Source: Phyllostachys edulis
Lineage: Eukaryota; Streptophyta; Magnoliopsida; Poales; Poaceae
DNA length: 64,000 bases
Reading direction: 5' to 3'
NCBI GenBank assembly: GCA_036346405.1
Contig: CM070566.1
Coordinates: 12,705,533-12,769,532 of the forward strand
Below are positions 24,501 to 38,720 of this stretch, piece by piece. Made by a program: the position numbers and the translations under genes. Within the stretch, counting starts at the first letter, position 1. Every line of letters begins with the position of its first letter. The notes under the pieces are model-generated. The model was not told the origin of the DNA, did no database searches, and was given only the letters and a program-made list of their open reading frames with translations.

Positions 24501-25440
24501 TATATTATTGCATTGTGTGTTGGCTCGCGAGCATGGAAGTTGTGCTCATTTTCGCTCTTTCTCCAAATCCCTCAGAAGTAGGAAATCCCGAAGACTACGC
24601 ATACTACGAGGATCCAGAAGCTGGAGGTCCAGGAGATGATGAAGCATAATTTAGTCTTTAGTTGTTCTAGTCTTACCCTAGTCTAGTTGACTCCGTTGGT
24701 GCTTATGTGCATCCAATATTATCCAAGTTCTTTGTTAATATCGGGCGCACACGGGTTTCCCCAGTCACTTGCTTGTGGAGAGATGTACTCTCACCCCTTT
24801 TTTACTTCCGTTATCGCTTCCGTTATTTTTGTAATGTACTCAGTTTGGCCTGTTCGGCCCTTATTGTAAAACTTGACCCGATGCGGTTTATGTAAAGCTA
24901 TGATGTGTTTTTTTAATAAATGGTATAGTTTTATCTACGCCATGTATGAATTGATTCAGTGACGTACCTGTAAGTGCTATTTACTGATCCAGAGAATAGC
25001 ACAGTGTTTTCACAGAGGATTTGGATTCTCAGAATCCGGGTCCGACAGATTGTCAGTTTAGTCAAACATGCTGGCATTATCTCAACATTCATTGGCTTCA
25101 TTCCACATATGTTCACCGTAGATTTATTCTTGCCGGAAACACTTTCCAACATCCTTTCTTCATGGACATTGTGATCGCTGCATCTTGGCATATTTGGAAG
25201 CAATACAATGGAAAGATTTTGCAGAATATTCAACCGGTTATTTCTAGTTGGAAATATCAATTTGATAACGAAATCACTCTTTTATTTAGAGTGAAGGAAC
25301 CGCTCAAAACTATAATACATAACTGGAGAGAGTCCTTAAATTGATTTAGTCCCATTGGGGTTGTATCATATCATCCTGTACATTCATTTTTTTAATATAT
25401 TTCTCATGTCGAGTCTCCCCTACAGTTTCATTAAAAAAAA
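21595..25440 (+). pseudogene. LINE ORF2 carboxyl terminus (zf-RVT), split by a solo LTR
   Basis: This is the end of a non-LTR retrotransposon reverse transcriptase protein. The first part (21595-21687) encodes NMSIQDNQTCVLCQNGNEETMMHLFFD, and the second (25053-25344) encodes QFSQTCWHYL...IAASWHIWKQYNGKI...WRESLN and a stop. Together they give the zf-RVT signature C-x2-C...H-x3-F-x-C. The codons TTT GAT TGT CAG TTT meet exactly across the solo-LTR insertion. A short 3' UTR and an A-run (25433-25440) follow. The endonuclease and polymerase domains are missing, the usual 5' truncation of LINE copies. It is non-functional. Confidence 0.88.
21688..25047 (+). mobile_element. Solo gypsy LTR with GATTG target-site duplication
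   Basis: The LTR is 3360 bp, from TTTAACATCCCG (a decayed TGTAACATCCCG) to GGGTCCGACA. GATTG flanks both sides (21683-21687 and 25048-25052). It belongs to the same family as the LTR at 13433-16983. No primer-binding site or polypurine tract adjoins it, so it is a solo LTR. Its GC-rich block (about 21850-22900) yields proline-rich ORFs, such as 21809-22690, which I regard as compositional. Confidence 0.93.
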
Positions 25441-25912
25441 TCGATGCTACTGGAAATCCCTTTCAACTTTCAACTGAAATTTAACTTCCAAATTTGAACT
25501 TTTACTCGGATTCAAACAGCTTCAATTTTCAAAAAATAAGGCTTCAACTTAGATTCAAACTTTCAAATTTGAACTTTCAACTGAGAGCTAAAAAATTACA
25601 AATCCAAAAACTATCAATTCAGATACGACTTTCAAGTTGACATTAAAAAAAAACTTTCAAAATCAAACTTTCCAATCATGCAAACCTGGATTATATGCAC
25701 CGGATTTGGGTGAAAACTTAAAAAAAATTGCATTGTGGCTTCCGTTCCCTCTGGCCGGCAATGGTAGTGACTGCGTCTCGTAGCGCCCCTCCCTTCTAAC
25801 CGGTGACAAGGGCGGCAAAGATGGTGGTGTAGGCCTCCCCATCACCGGGATGCTAGTGGCAGCTGGTTCGATGGAATCTAGTAAAAGCATTGGTTGGACT
25901 TGACACGGACTG
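25441..25912. other. No gene recognised
   Basis: The first half is AACTTTCAA-type low-complexity sequence continuing from 21590. The second half (25740-25912) is of mixed composition and might be leader or upstream exon of the F-box fragment beyond the MITEs, but I could not find a matching protein segment. Confidence 0.4.
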
Positions 25913-25915
25913 TAA

Positions 25916-26611
25916 GACCATATCCAATATTGTGTTTTAGCCGGTTTAAATGATGAGAGCGAAGGCATTGAATTGATTCAATACATTGAAGGGATCGATT
26001 CTAACAAAAAAAAATGCATGGAACCAGACTCTACTTAGAGTATCTCCAGTGTATTGAACCGACATCGATTCAAAGTTATGCCACGTAAGTATTCTAGAAA
26101 CTGAGCTTGTTTTTCTCCAATGTATTGAACCGATTCCTACTAATAACTGGGACCCACATTACATTAAAAAACCACAAAATAATAATATCCTCTCTCAATC
26201 GCACTCTCTTCTATGTAGTTGTTTAATGCTCATATGAGTTGTTTAATGCTTTGAATCGATTCCTAAGTAGAGTTTGGTTCTATGCATTTTTTCGTTGGAA
26301 TCGACTCCTCCAATGTATTGAATTGATTCAATGTTTTCTCCTCCTCATTTGAGTAGGTTAAAACACAACATTGAAGATGGTCTTAGGAATCGATTCAAAG
26401 CATTAAACAATTCATATGAGTATTAAACAACTACATAGGAGAGAGTACAGTTGAGAGATGATATTATTATTTTGTGGTTTTTTAATGTAACGTGGGTCCC
26501 AGTTATTAGTAGGAATCGGTTCAATACAATGGAGAAAAATAAACTCAGTTCCTAAAATACTTACATGTCATGACTTTAAATCGACGTCGGTTCAATACAT
26601 TAATGATGCTC
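25916..26611 (+). mobile_element. Tourist-like MITE (outer copy), interrupted by its own relative
   Basis: The outer element starts GACCATATCCAATATTG and ends CATTAATGATGCTC, flanked by TAA on both sides (25913-25915 and 26612-26614). Its two parts are 25916-26037 and 26386-26611, about 348 bp together. The 3 bp TWA-type duplication and short inverted ends fit the PIF/Harbinger (Tourist) group. It encodes nothing and would depend on a transposase elsewhere. Confidence 0.85.
26038..26382 (-). mobile_element. Tourist-like MITE (inner copy), inverted inside the outer one
   Basis: This 345 bp element starts GAGTATCTCCAGTG and ends GAAGATGGTC, flanked by TTA on both sides (26035-26037 and 26383-26385). 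Read in reverse complement it aligns end to end with the outer copy, including AATCGATTCAAAGCATTAAACAA and TTATTAGTAGGAATCGGTTC. It is therefore the same family inserted in opposite orientation. Confidence 0.88.
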
Positions 26612-26612
26612 T

Positions 26613-27397
26613 AAGGATTGTTATGGTAATAGCATCTCCGGAGATTGTGGCGATGATAGCTGCGATGGTTGTCATGGTAATCATGACAGCAGTGACAAGT
26701 GTGTGCTTCTCAGAGGTTTGTCTGATGCTACCAATTTGAAGTTGAAAGCTGATCCAAAAGTGATACGCCTGCGCTTACTCCCTCTTAACTCCTTCCATTG
26801 TTTGCTATCCACCATTTCTCTTGCTGTATTTGTATACATTGTTATACATGCATAAAACTCTTAAACAAGATGCTTATATCCATTACCTTATTTTCAGTTT
26901 GTGACAATTTTGATATGTTATTCATATAAAGAGGTTTATACTTTTGGAACTCGACATTGTGCAATTTTAAAAAGAAATATAAAGAAATGTAAACTTGAGT
27001 ATGATGAGCGAGAGCTATCCATGTTAGTTTCTGCAGGAGTTGGAGCTGTATGGCCAATGTATTTACGTGTACATGTAGATAAACTTCAAAATACATCATG
27101 GGTTACAAACATCTTACATTACTTTTTCCTAATTACTATCAAATTATAAATATCTATTCAAAGTTCATATTAACTTTTTATCATTGCATCTTGTAATGAA
27201 CAAACTAGACTTTGATTTGTTCTTACTCCATTGCACCTTTTCCGATTATTTTCAAAAGGGATTTGGCATTGTGCCCTACATTTAGCAAGTTAAAGACTTT
27301 GTTACTCAATGAATGGTGCTGTCATTGCGACCTCCGTGCACTAGTTTGCCTTCTCCAAGACTCGCCACTTCTAGAAAGCTCACTCTTCAACCGTAAG
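26613..27397 (+). pseudogene. F-box/LRR (FBD-type) gene fragment
   Basis: Two exon-like pieces encode parts of the LRR region of the large grass F-box/FBD family, whose intact members are substrate adaptors of SCF ubiquitin ligases. The first (26613-26762) ends CVLLRGLSDATNLKLKADPKV. The second (27248-27397) reads IFKRDLALCPTFSKLKTLLLNEW, then ALVCLLQDSPLLESSLFNRK, and ends at a good splice donor, AAG|GTACAT. The 485 bases between look like an intron. No F-box (N-terminal) or FBD end is present in the window, and the acceptor before 27248 is poor. I conclude it is a truncated pseudogene; the family call rests on the RGLSxATNLxL and CPxFSKLKTLLLNEW motifs. Confidence 0.7.
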
Positions 27398-27492
27398 GTA
27401 CATATTGTCAAATTCATAGTTGATGTCTCACTAAAGTTACTATGCATTATTGATTGATCCCTCTTTTCTATATATACTTCTCTTATGTTGGA

Positions 27493-28480
27493 TCAAGGGG
27501 TTTCTCTAACCCAAAGAGTCATTGAAGCTAACATAAGAAAAGACTCAAAGCGAAACAATGCGGACCAAAGTCTAGACACATCCAAGATATCAAAAGGGCA
27601 CTCTGACTTGAGAATTCTCAAACGTCCTTGAATCCAAGATATCAAAAGGGCACTACAACATTGCTCCATCCTCGCATGAACGCTTGAAGACTTGATAGCC
27701 ACCCATTCCATCTTCCTTGCTTGACTCCAAGCTCGCACATCTTCCCGTCCTGTAAGATTTTCCAAGTCTGAGCCAATGGCACATCGCGAAAATGATCTGA
27801 TTAGGATGTGAAGGCCACTTCTTTTCAAAACACGCAGCATTTCTAGCTCACCAAATGGCCCAAAGATGGTATTGCTATTCCCACACACATTTGTTGCTAA
27901 ATTTTTTTTCGACGAAGAGGCAGGAGGACTGCCTTTTTCATTGATAAAGTATGAGAAAACAGGTAAAAAGAAAAGATATAGCCCGAAAAGGAAGAAACCC
28001 CGGCGAGAGGGAAGCATAGCAGAGTCATGCCTTGCGCAACAACACCGGATAGCCACATTTGTTGATAAATAGATTTCCCAAAACCCAGATAGCCACATTC
28101 CAAACATATGAGCAACAGGTCACTTAAGAAAAATGTGTTCAATGGTTTCATGGGAAGAACAAAAACAGAACCATTTATCGTGCTTTTTTCCAATTTGTTT
28201 TATAGAGGTTATCCTTGGTTAAGATGACCCCTTTACAGACATACCACATGAAGACTTTGATTTTCAGTGGAAGCTTAGTTTTCCAAATGAATTTATGAGG
28301 AAAGGAAATATTAAAGTTCACCAAGGCTACATACAAGGAGTGAACCGAGTATTGACCAGATTGAGTTTATATCCATTTGATTGTATCCCTGCCATCGGTA
28401 AATTGCAAAGAAGAACATTTTGCAACCAAATTAACCCACTGGTCCAGGTTCTCATGTAAGAATGATCTTCTGAATGATAT
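27493..28480 (-). pseudogene. LINE ORF2 carboxyl terminus (zf-RVT), minus strand
   Basis: The minus-strand translation between about 28475 and 28120 reads ENLDQWVNLVAKCSSLQ, then W-stop-TQSGQYSVHSLY, then KTKLPLKIKVFMWYVCKGVILTKDNL and KWFCFCSSHETIEHIFL. These are the substrate and zinc-finger regions of the zf-RVT domain of plant LINE reverse transcriptases. The tail continues after a retroposon insertion as GNSNTIFGPFGELEML to about 27493. Stops at several points show it is dead. It is a different, older copy than the plus-strand LINE at 21.6 kb. The upstream polymerase is cut off by a plus-strand copia fragment at about 28480. Confidence 0.75.
27887..28070 (-). mobile_element. Small retroposon insertion with a 17 bp duplication
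   Basis: About 150 bases are bounded by CACATTTGTTGcTAAAT (27887-27903) and CACATTTGTTGaTAAAT (28054-28070), identical at 16 of 17 positions. On the minus strand the insert ends TGCCTCTTCGTCG followed by eight A residues, so it is a 5'-truncated LINE or SINE with a poly-A tail. It interrupts the LINE zf-RVT frame. Confidence 0.8.
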
Positions 28481-28489
28481 TTTCTAAAA

Positions 28490-29328
28490 AGTATCCTTGG
28501 GATTGAGGTCACTTCTATGCCTGAGGGCTACTACATTTTCTAGGAGAAGTATATTAAGGATATCCTTGCTTTCTCACTGATCAGCGCAGGTGGACACTCA
28601 TACGGAGCTTAATATTCACCTTCGGCCCACTGATGGGGAGCCTCTTGAGGATCCCACTTGCTACCGCCGTCTTATCGGGAGCCTTGTCTACCTTGGGATC
28701 ACTCAACCTGACATTTCTCACCCTATTCACATTATGAGTCAGTTTGTTCCTGCTTCCACCTAGCTCCACTACAGTCACATTCTTCGTGTTCTGAGATATC
28801 TTCGCGGGACCATATATAAGTCGTCACCTTTTCTTTCCTTGCTCCAGCCCTTTGCAACTTCAGGCGTACTCTGATGCGACCTAGGCTAGCAATCCTTTTG
28901 ATCGTCGGTCTCTTTCTGCTTATTGTGTTTTCCTTGGCTCGTCTCTGATTACCTACAAGACCAAGAAGTAGACTGTCGTTTCCCGTTTGAGTGTTGAGGC
29001 TGAGTTGCGAGCCATGGCGGCGTTGACAGCTAAAATCACTTGGCTTCGGTGCCTACTTGAGGATTTCGGTGTTTTGGCTTCTGCACTGACTCCAATCTTA
29101 TCAGACAATATTGGTGTGATCAGCATTGCTCGAGATCCAGTGACGCATGAGCTCACCAAGAATATTGGAGTAGATGCTTCGTAAATGAAATCGTAGGAGA
29201 AGGACCAAGTTATTGCTCTTTAGTATGTGCCTTCGGAGTTTCAGTTAGCCGATTTCTTCACCAAGGCACATACTCGAGCTCAGCACAACTTCTACCTCTC
29301 CAAACTCAGTGTTGTTGAACCACCATGA
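28490..29328 (+). pseudogene. Copia pol carboxyl terminus (reverse transcriptase end and RNase H)
   Basis: This is the plus-strand end of a Ty1/copia polyprotein. The frame gives LGIEVTSMPEGYY, then HLRPTDGEPLEDPTCYRRLIGSLVYLGITQPDIS, SQFVPAST, LHYSHILRVLRYLRGTI, and, after frameshifts, the RNase H segment AELRAMAALTAKITWLR, ILSDNIGVISIARDP and HELTKNIGVDAS. It closes with LADFFTKAHTRAQ and a stop at 29326-29328. A TAG at about 28763 and shifts in 28800-28980 break it. The 5' portion of the element is missing. Confidence 0.88.
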
Positions 29329-29340
29329 GTTTGAGGGGGG

Positions 29341-29454
29341 TGTTAGATGTTATATGTCTATTTGTATAGGGTGCTCTTTGCATATTTACCTACATACGTA
29401 ACTTGTATATTTAGCCTTTGGCCCATTGAAATAGTGCAAGGTTTCATTCCAACA
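29341..29454 (+). mobile_element. Short 3' LTR of the plus-strand copia
   Basis: A polypurine tract, TTGAGGGGGG (29331-29340), is followed by TGTTAGATGTTATATG and ends TTTCATTCCAACA, about 114 bp. Position and TG...CA ends fit a very short copia LTR. The right end is inferred from CCAACA only. Confidence 0.65.
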
Positions 29455-29940
29455 ATATTCAGCCTAATATACGGTAATTGGCCCACTTATCCACATGATC
29501 GGCCCTTTTAACCTTGTAACCCTATTAACTTACTCGTTTTGCAATATTCGACTCAGGGAGGAAACCTAGTCCCGTTATTCTACCTAATATCGAGCCTACT
29601 AGACCGCTTTTAGAACACCGGTTTGGAACCTTGCTAAGTTCATGGTGATTAGGGTGACTTGGAACTACCTTACGCTTAAATTTTGAGGACCGAAACATTT
29701 ATCATGTCAATCATTCAAGAGACACAGGGTAAGTTACATCATCAACCTTTATTAAACTCAAATCTCGATGCATTCAATGCTATTACAATTTTATCGACTT
29801 GACAATGTACTTGTTGATTGTATGTTGACTAATAATTTGGATTTCATTGTTTAAGTTATTTGATTAGGGTGATGCTTTTGACAAATAACTTGGGTTTCCT
29901 TGTTCCAGTTGTTTGATTAATTTGAAGTCACCACTCAAGT
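29455..29940. other. No gene; left edge of receptor-kinase repeat unit
   Basis: No ORF or RNA gene is recognised. The last 58 bases (29883-29940, CTTGGGTTTCCTTG...CACTCAAGT) match 44127-44176, next to the second receptor-kinase copy, so they mark the edge of the duplicated unit. Confidence 0.6.
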
Positions 29941-30952
29941 TGTGAGAACCGCATAATTAAAACTAAGCTAATCAACGATGTCGGTAATTAGCGTAAATAA
30001 AAATTTCATGAAAACCAATCTCAAGCATAATCTCAGTTAATATTCAATTGCATAATTAACACAATGAACTTGGCAAATTAAGCAAACATCATTTATTCAC
30101 ATCACAGCTTTATAACAGTCCGTTTACAAAGCATAATTAAAATATTACAAACCAAATTCTCGTTACAAAATTTTTTTCCACAACACAATAATGGATACAG
30201 GATTAATTTTACAAAACAATTACAAGAATTAAATAAAATACAGTTTCATATGCTTGCATCCATTTTCATCGGAGCTTTCTTTGCCTCCTCGTCCAACCAT
30301 TCTACACCTTTCCTGGTCATGCAACATAGAACTCGAGACGTAGTTAGCAAATACCGAAAACAGAAATATTAGTTAGATTGAAGAAAGGTTGCCGTCAGAA
30401 TTTCCCGAAGAACAATAGGATTTCCATATCAACTTAGGTCAACCGGTCCCTCGATCACCAAGGCACCCTGACCAACCTAAGTTAGCCGGCTCCTTTAATA
30501 ATCGAGGTATCCAAATCAACTAGAGTCAATAGGTACCTTTTACTTCCACGGATCTCATCATTCGGCGTCAATAAAGCCCAACGCCCACATTTTCCATTTA
30601 GCCTCAATAGTATTAGAATAATCCAGTGCATCACCCTTTAATCCCACCCTCAGCTCCAAGCATCACATGGTAGTTTGAATCCAACGCCCACCATATATTA
30701 TTCCGACCAACCGAAAAGCCCACATTGGTAGCCACATAATCATGTGTACCAATATTTAACTCATATGCATCACCGTGAAGGGCAGCCATGCATAGGAGAA
30801 TAATAGGATTAGAGTGGATAGGATTAAGGTAAATAGGAATAGTGTTGCCGTAAAAACAAAATTACCACACCAAAGGATGAGATCAACCAGCAAGGATAAG
30901 ATCACCCACACAGCCCAAGCCTTTCCCCCATTCCCATTCTCATTCTCACAGC

Positions 30953-30994
<42 letters not shown>

Positions 30995-33900
30995 AGTAGC
31001 AAGCTCCCCTTTGGTGGGAAGGGAAGCACAAGGGCAAGGAGCACCTGAGTGCGGTCATCAACCTCACGGCGACAACCAGCACAGCCAAGACAACCATCTA
31101 AGCCTCAGTCAAAATCCAGAAGGTAGCCATCTCCCCCAATCCATCCATTTTTCTGCACAATCAGTATACATCATTTTTGGGCCATTAGCATGCATGCATC
31201 AATCACCATCTCAACATATCCACTCTACCATTCATCCAAATCGATCCAATCAAGCTAGCTTCTGTAAGCATCAAGGCATAGCCCCAGTCTTCAGCACCAC
31301 AGAGCAAGAGAGGGAGAGGAGTAGAGAGGAAGGGAGAGGGTACCTCAGTGCATAGGTAGCATCATCAATTAGCAACCTCATCCGAGTGCATCCATCGAGC
31401 ATCAACCTTGTGAAATCAAAAGTTAACCAACCAACATCGGTAAAATGAAGTGTAGCAAGTTGTAATTAGGAAGTAAGCGGGGTAGAGGGCAGGGTAATGA
31501 AGCCAAGCCGCAGAGGGGGTAGAGGCCGAGGCGCGAGTAAGGGCAGCGAAGCGGGCCGAGGCGGGCCTGCCTCGCCGCGCCGAGGGAAGAGCAAGATGGG
31601 CGAGCGAGACCTCAAGAAGACATCGGTATGGCCTGGAGGCGCCACCAGAACCGGGAGGCGGCGGCATATAGGCGAAACAAAGGCGGCGACGTGGGCCATT
31701 TGGAGCGGCAGTGGAGGCTTGAGGAGCCCACCATGCGTCAGAGGCTGGGAAGCTGAGGCAGCGGCACAAGGCTTGGCCTTGAGGCAGAGGCGCGGTAGTG
31801 GCGCCAGGAGAAGAGGAGGGCAGCGGTGAGGTGGGCCCATGAGTGGAGCCAAAAGCCAAGAACAAAGGAGAAGCAGGGGCGCATGAGCGTGAGCAATACG
31901 GGAGTCGGCCAGAGGGGAGGAACCGGTGGGGGAGTAGAGGAGGTGGCAACACCAAGAAGGGCGGCGGCAGCGCTGTGCCGGCCGAGAGGAGGCGACTGGG
32001 GAGGAGGAGACCAGGGGAGCGGCGGCACCATGGGAAATGGCGGCGCCTGGAAGGGGAGAGAAGAGAGAGAGGTGAGGAAGAGTTAGGGATTTGGGGGATT
32101 GGGGGAATAAAAGAGAGGAAAGAGTAGAAGGGGAGAGAGAGGTAGAGAATGGGGAAGAAGAAATAAGAAATGTGCCAGGCTTGGCTGTGTCGGCCGAGTG
32201 GAGTGGGTGAGGAGAGAGGAAGTAGGGAAAATTAGGGATTTAGGGTAGAAATTAGGTAGCGAGATTAGGATTAGAAAAAGATTAGGCAAAGAATTAGAAT
32301 TTAGTGATAAGATAATTTCTAATGGATATTATTAGTAATAAATTTTGTCGAGCACCAGTATTAATAAATATTCGCATTACAAAATTTTTGGACCAAACGT
32401 ATTTAGTCAAGCCGCGGACAGTTAAATAGCCGCAGACCAAGAAGAAAAGAAAAGAAAAGAAAAATCAAAATAAAAATGTAAATAATAGGAGAGAACGCGT
32501 TTGTAGCAATCGTATGATTTTTTTCGAATGAACCACCAGAAGTAGAGAGTTTTAGACCGCATCAGAATATTTAGTCATAGACCGATTGGTAGCAAAATTA
32601 AAAGCATAAAAAAGGAGGTAAAATAAATCTAATAAAATTGCCGCTACATTAGATAAATAACTGGACGCGTGCCTTGTGAGTGTCGGTTAAATCGCCATAA
32701 AAGTGAGTTCCTAAACCCCGTACAAGTAAATAACAGTAAATAGATCGATCTAAAATAAAAATAGGAAAATATGTAAAATATTAATCTAAGACTTTCTAAA
32801 ATAAATAAATCACCGGTAGAACCCAATAGATTAGACAAACAATTTGTGGCATTGAAAATAATTTTATCATGGCTAAATAATTAAAATGAACAAAGACCGA
32901 AGTTTATTAGGATGAGTAGATAAATGCGTACAAAATTAAATAAACTCAATTAAGCGTATTTTGCATAAATAAAATTTGATAAACTTAGTAAAATGTGAGT
33001 ACGAGTAGTATTTTAGTTCCGTGCGATAGAACGTGAGCATTGGCTTTTTGACCCTAGAACCGTGTACTAGAACGACTATTTGGGAGAGTGCTAACTTAAC
33101 GGGGTTCAAAAGGTGTTATTAAAATAAAATCCGCTAACAAAAGGATCATTCCACTAGTATGCACATAGTCGCACATACTATTGATAAGTAAGTAATTATG
33201 TATTTCTTATATCGCACCGTCAGATATATTGCGTGGAGTGAACCAACAGAATAGCTAATATTGATTTAAATCGACGACGGTCTTTTCTCTGATTTAGCAG
33301 ACAAGCTACTCCCTTGTTCATTAACATAGCTATATTAAATGTAAACCGTATATTGCTCTATCTTATATGTATTGCATCAAAACTATTTTTCAAAAATCAA
33401 TTGAATGAATGAGATGAAAATGAAAAGATAAGAAAGATAAAAGAGATGAAATGAAATTAAGAAATGAGGAAGAAAGAGATGAAAGCTAATAGGTTGGTAA
33501 AGGGGGCGGGTGGGAAATCTGACGATGACGATGATGTTGAGGTAAGAGGTGGGTCCTTTTTACGGTGGTTATAATATAAGGACAAATAAAACTCTTACTC
33601 GGTTAGAGGTCGTAATTCAGTACCAACCATTTTCCCGTTTCGACGGGCAGAAAGGTTACCTTTTACGTAATTAAGTTCTCCACAACGGGTGAGTCACATT
33701 ACATGGGTTGAGTTAGGGAAGAACCCAGAACCGGTAACCAGCCCGGAAGTGGGGGATCCGGGGCGTTATAGGAATGCATGGTGGAGTGTTGGGTGGCGTC
33801 CCAACCAACGTTACCTGAACTCGGTGTATGATAAGGTCAGCAACGTGATTAAGTCAATACCGACGGAAGGTAATGGGTGGAGACTTGATCACGTAAGTGG

Positions 33901-34652
33901 AAAACGTTCTGTATTCTGAACCCGAACCCGCATCTAAGGAAATGCTGGGGACCTGGCTCATTTAGGGTTCAGAATTACTATGGGTAAAGTGGTACAAGCC
34001 TGCGCAGTGCTATATCAAATTATGAATTCATGCCAGTCTCCTGGATTGGAGTCTACGGGAACCGCTAGGGGTCTTTCTTCTCTCCGAGTAAACAAGTAGT
34101 CTCTTCAGAAATAAAATTGCAACCTAAGTTTTGAAAGCTATTTTCAAAATAAGAGAAGAGGTAGGAATTTTGATAAGAACGAAATTTAGAGTCATCAATT
34201 GCATTTTAGCTATAAATGCTTGCTGAGTACATTATAGTACTCACTCTTGCTATCTCTCCCTTTGCTTAGATCCTTGTCCGGCCGGGATCTATCCCGAGTG
34301 GGATGAGGGGTTTACAGGTATCAAGAAGGCCGCAGGTGACGAGGGTGTTGATTACTAGGATCAGGGCGAGATGGGCCCTACCCTCGACTCGTGGGACGAG
34401 CAGGCTTTTGGAAGAATCTAGTGGTGAATAGCGGGAAGTGCTTTTCCCCTTTGTAATTAAATAATTGTATTTAGAACCCTAGTCTTGTGTGGCTACTGTT
34501 GTAATAAAGAGCAGTTTCTATTTTATTGTTCTGCTGCGTTATCTCTGATAAATGGCTTACTATTCGTTAGAGCAGTGTTCTACTGGGCAAACGAATAGTA
34601 ATCCGTATGCCTAAGTGTGATTACCCTTGGGGTAATGACACGGGTCGTCGCA
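29941..34652 (+). mobile_element. 4.7 kb solo LTR with CAAGT target-site duplication
   Basis: The sequence starts TGTGAGAACC and ends GGGTCGTCGCA. It is flanked by CAAGT at 29936-29940 and 34653-34657. The paralogous site at 44168-44185 reads CACTCAAGTAAACAGTGG with nothing inserted, which proves the insertion and both ends. No gag, pol, primer-binding site or polypurine tract is present, so I read it as an unusually long solo LTR of a gypsy element. A TGCTGAGTACATTATAGTACTC phrase near 34223 is typical of the distal part of such LTRs. GC-rich sequence at 31480-32100 gives antisense proline-rich ORFs (31416-31955) that are not genes. Confidence 0.88.
30957..30992. repeat. (GA)n microsatellite
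   Basis: About eighteen GA repeats lie within the solo LTR. They give an RERERE tail to a meaningless ORF. Confidence 0.95.
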
Positions 34653-34906
34653 CAAGTAAACAGTGGATTCTACTGCATCAACGGACTAATTCACTGGATA
34701 GGTATTATTTGGTACTGGAGGCCCAAAAGTATATTTAAACCATGGATAGTCCCTTTAAACCTTTATGTTACAAATAGGAACAGGAATGGAACGTACAAGA
34801 TGAAATGGAAAGCAAAAATGGTGACAATGTAGTTGACTTTAGAATCACCAAACCACAAGGCCGCAAGTGGACAAACTTCGTAACCACACTTCATCTCTTG
34901 CCCAGA

Positions 34907-38235
<3,329 letters not shown>

Positions 38236-38468
38236 TGTTGAGCAAGGGGGTGGATGTGGTATTGTGGTGATCTACACTTGCTGCTTGTTGCCTGCTGCCC
38301 TCCCATGGATGGTGTGGAAGTCGTTAAATAAGACACAAAAATCTACACTAGTGGCCAGAGTTGCACCAGGAATGTGATAGAATCTGCTTTCTATTCTAGT
38401 ATCGTGAACGACTTGTAGTATTGTGTTCAAACTCTAGCTAGATTATACTTGCCATGAACACTAATTAT
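38236..38468 (-). promoter_or_regulatory. Upstream region of receptor kinase copy 1
   Basis: This 230 bp is conserved with 47764-47990 upstream of copy 2. On the minus strand it contains GTCTTATTTAACGAC (about 38320-38334), a possible TATA-like element about 90 bases before the start codon. No experimentally defined motif can be claimed. Confidence 0.35.
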
Positions 38469-38720
38469 ATAAAAAAAAAAAGTTGAACCGAGCATTAGCT
38501 CGAGTGGCTTGCGTTGCCGGAGTGCACGCAACCCACCCGGGTTCGATCCTGGGATTGAATCCAGTGTCTCCTGAAATAAATCAGGGTAGACACACGTGCG
38601 CATTAAGTCAGATAGCGTGTATATGCTCTCCGGAGTCTGTGGAGCCTCCGATTCAATCCTTAGCGTGTGTAGGGAACGCACATGTCTGTGTGCAGGATCC
38701 GTGCAAAATACTTTTCACAG
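38469..38720 (+). mobile_element. tRNA-derived SINE-like repeat, copy 1
   Basis: After an A-run, the sequence has a box A-like TAGCTCGAGTGG (38496-38507) and a box B GGGTTCGATCC (38539-38549), the internal RNA polymerase III promoter layout of tRNA-derived SINEs. The body extends through GGAGCCTCCGATTCAATCC. A related copy lies at 47992-48215. The tRNA-like part does not fold into a proper cloverleaf, so it is not a tRNA gene. Confidence 0.6.

Noticed and set aside
13433..25047. One full gypsy element with LTRs at 13433-16983 and 21688-25047
   Set aside because: The sequence between them has no primer-binding site, gag or pol. The right LTR has its own GATTG duplication inside a LINE, and the left one follows a polypurine tract, so it is a 3' LTR of another element.
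31416..31955. 179-residue minus-strand ORF
   Set aside because: It lies in the GC-rich part of the 4.7 kb solo LTR, with overlapping frames of similar length and no domain.
38496..38549. tRNA gene suggested by box A and box B
   Set aside because: The spacing fits a polymerase III promoter, but there is no cloverleaf with paired acceptor ends. The sequence continues into a repeated SINE body.
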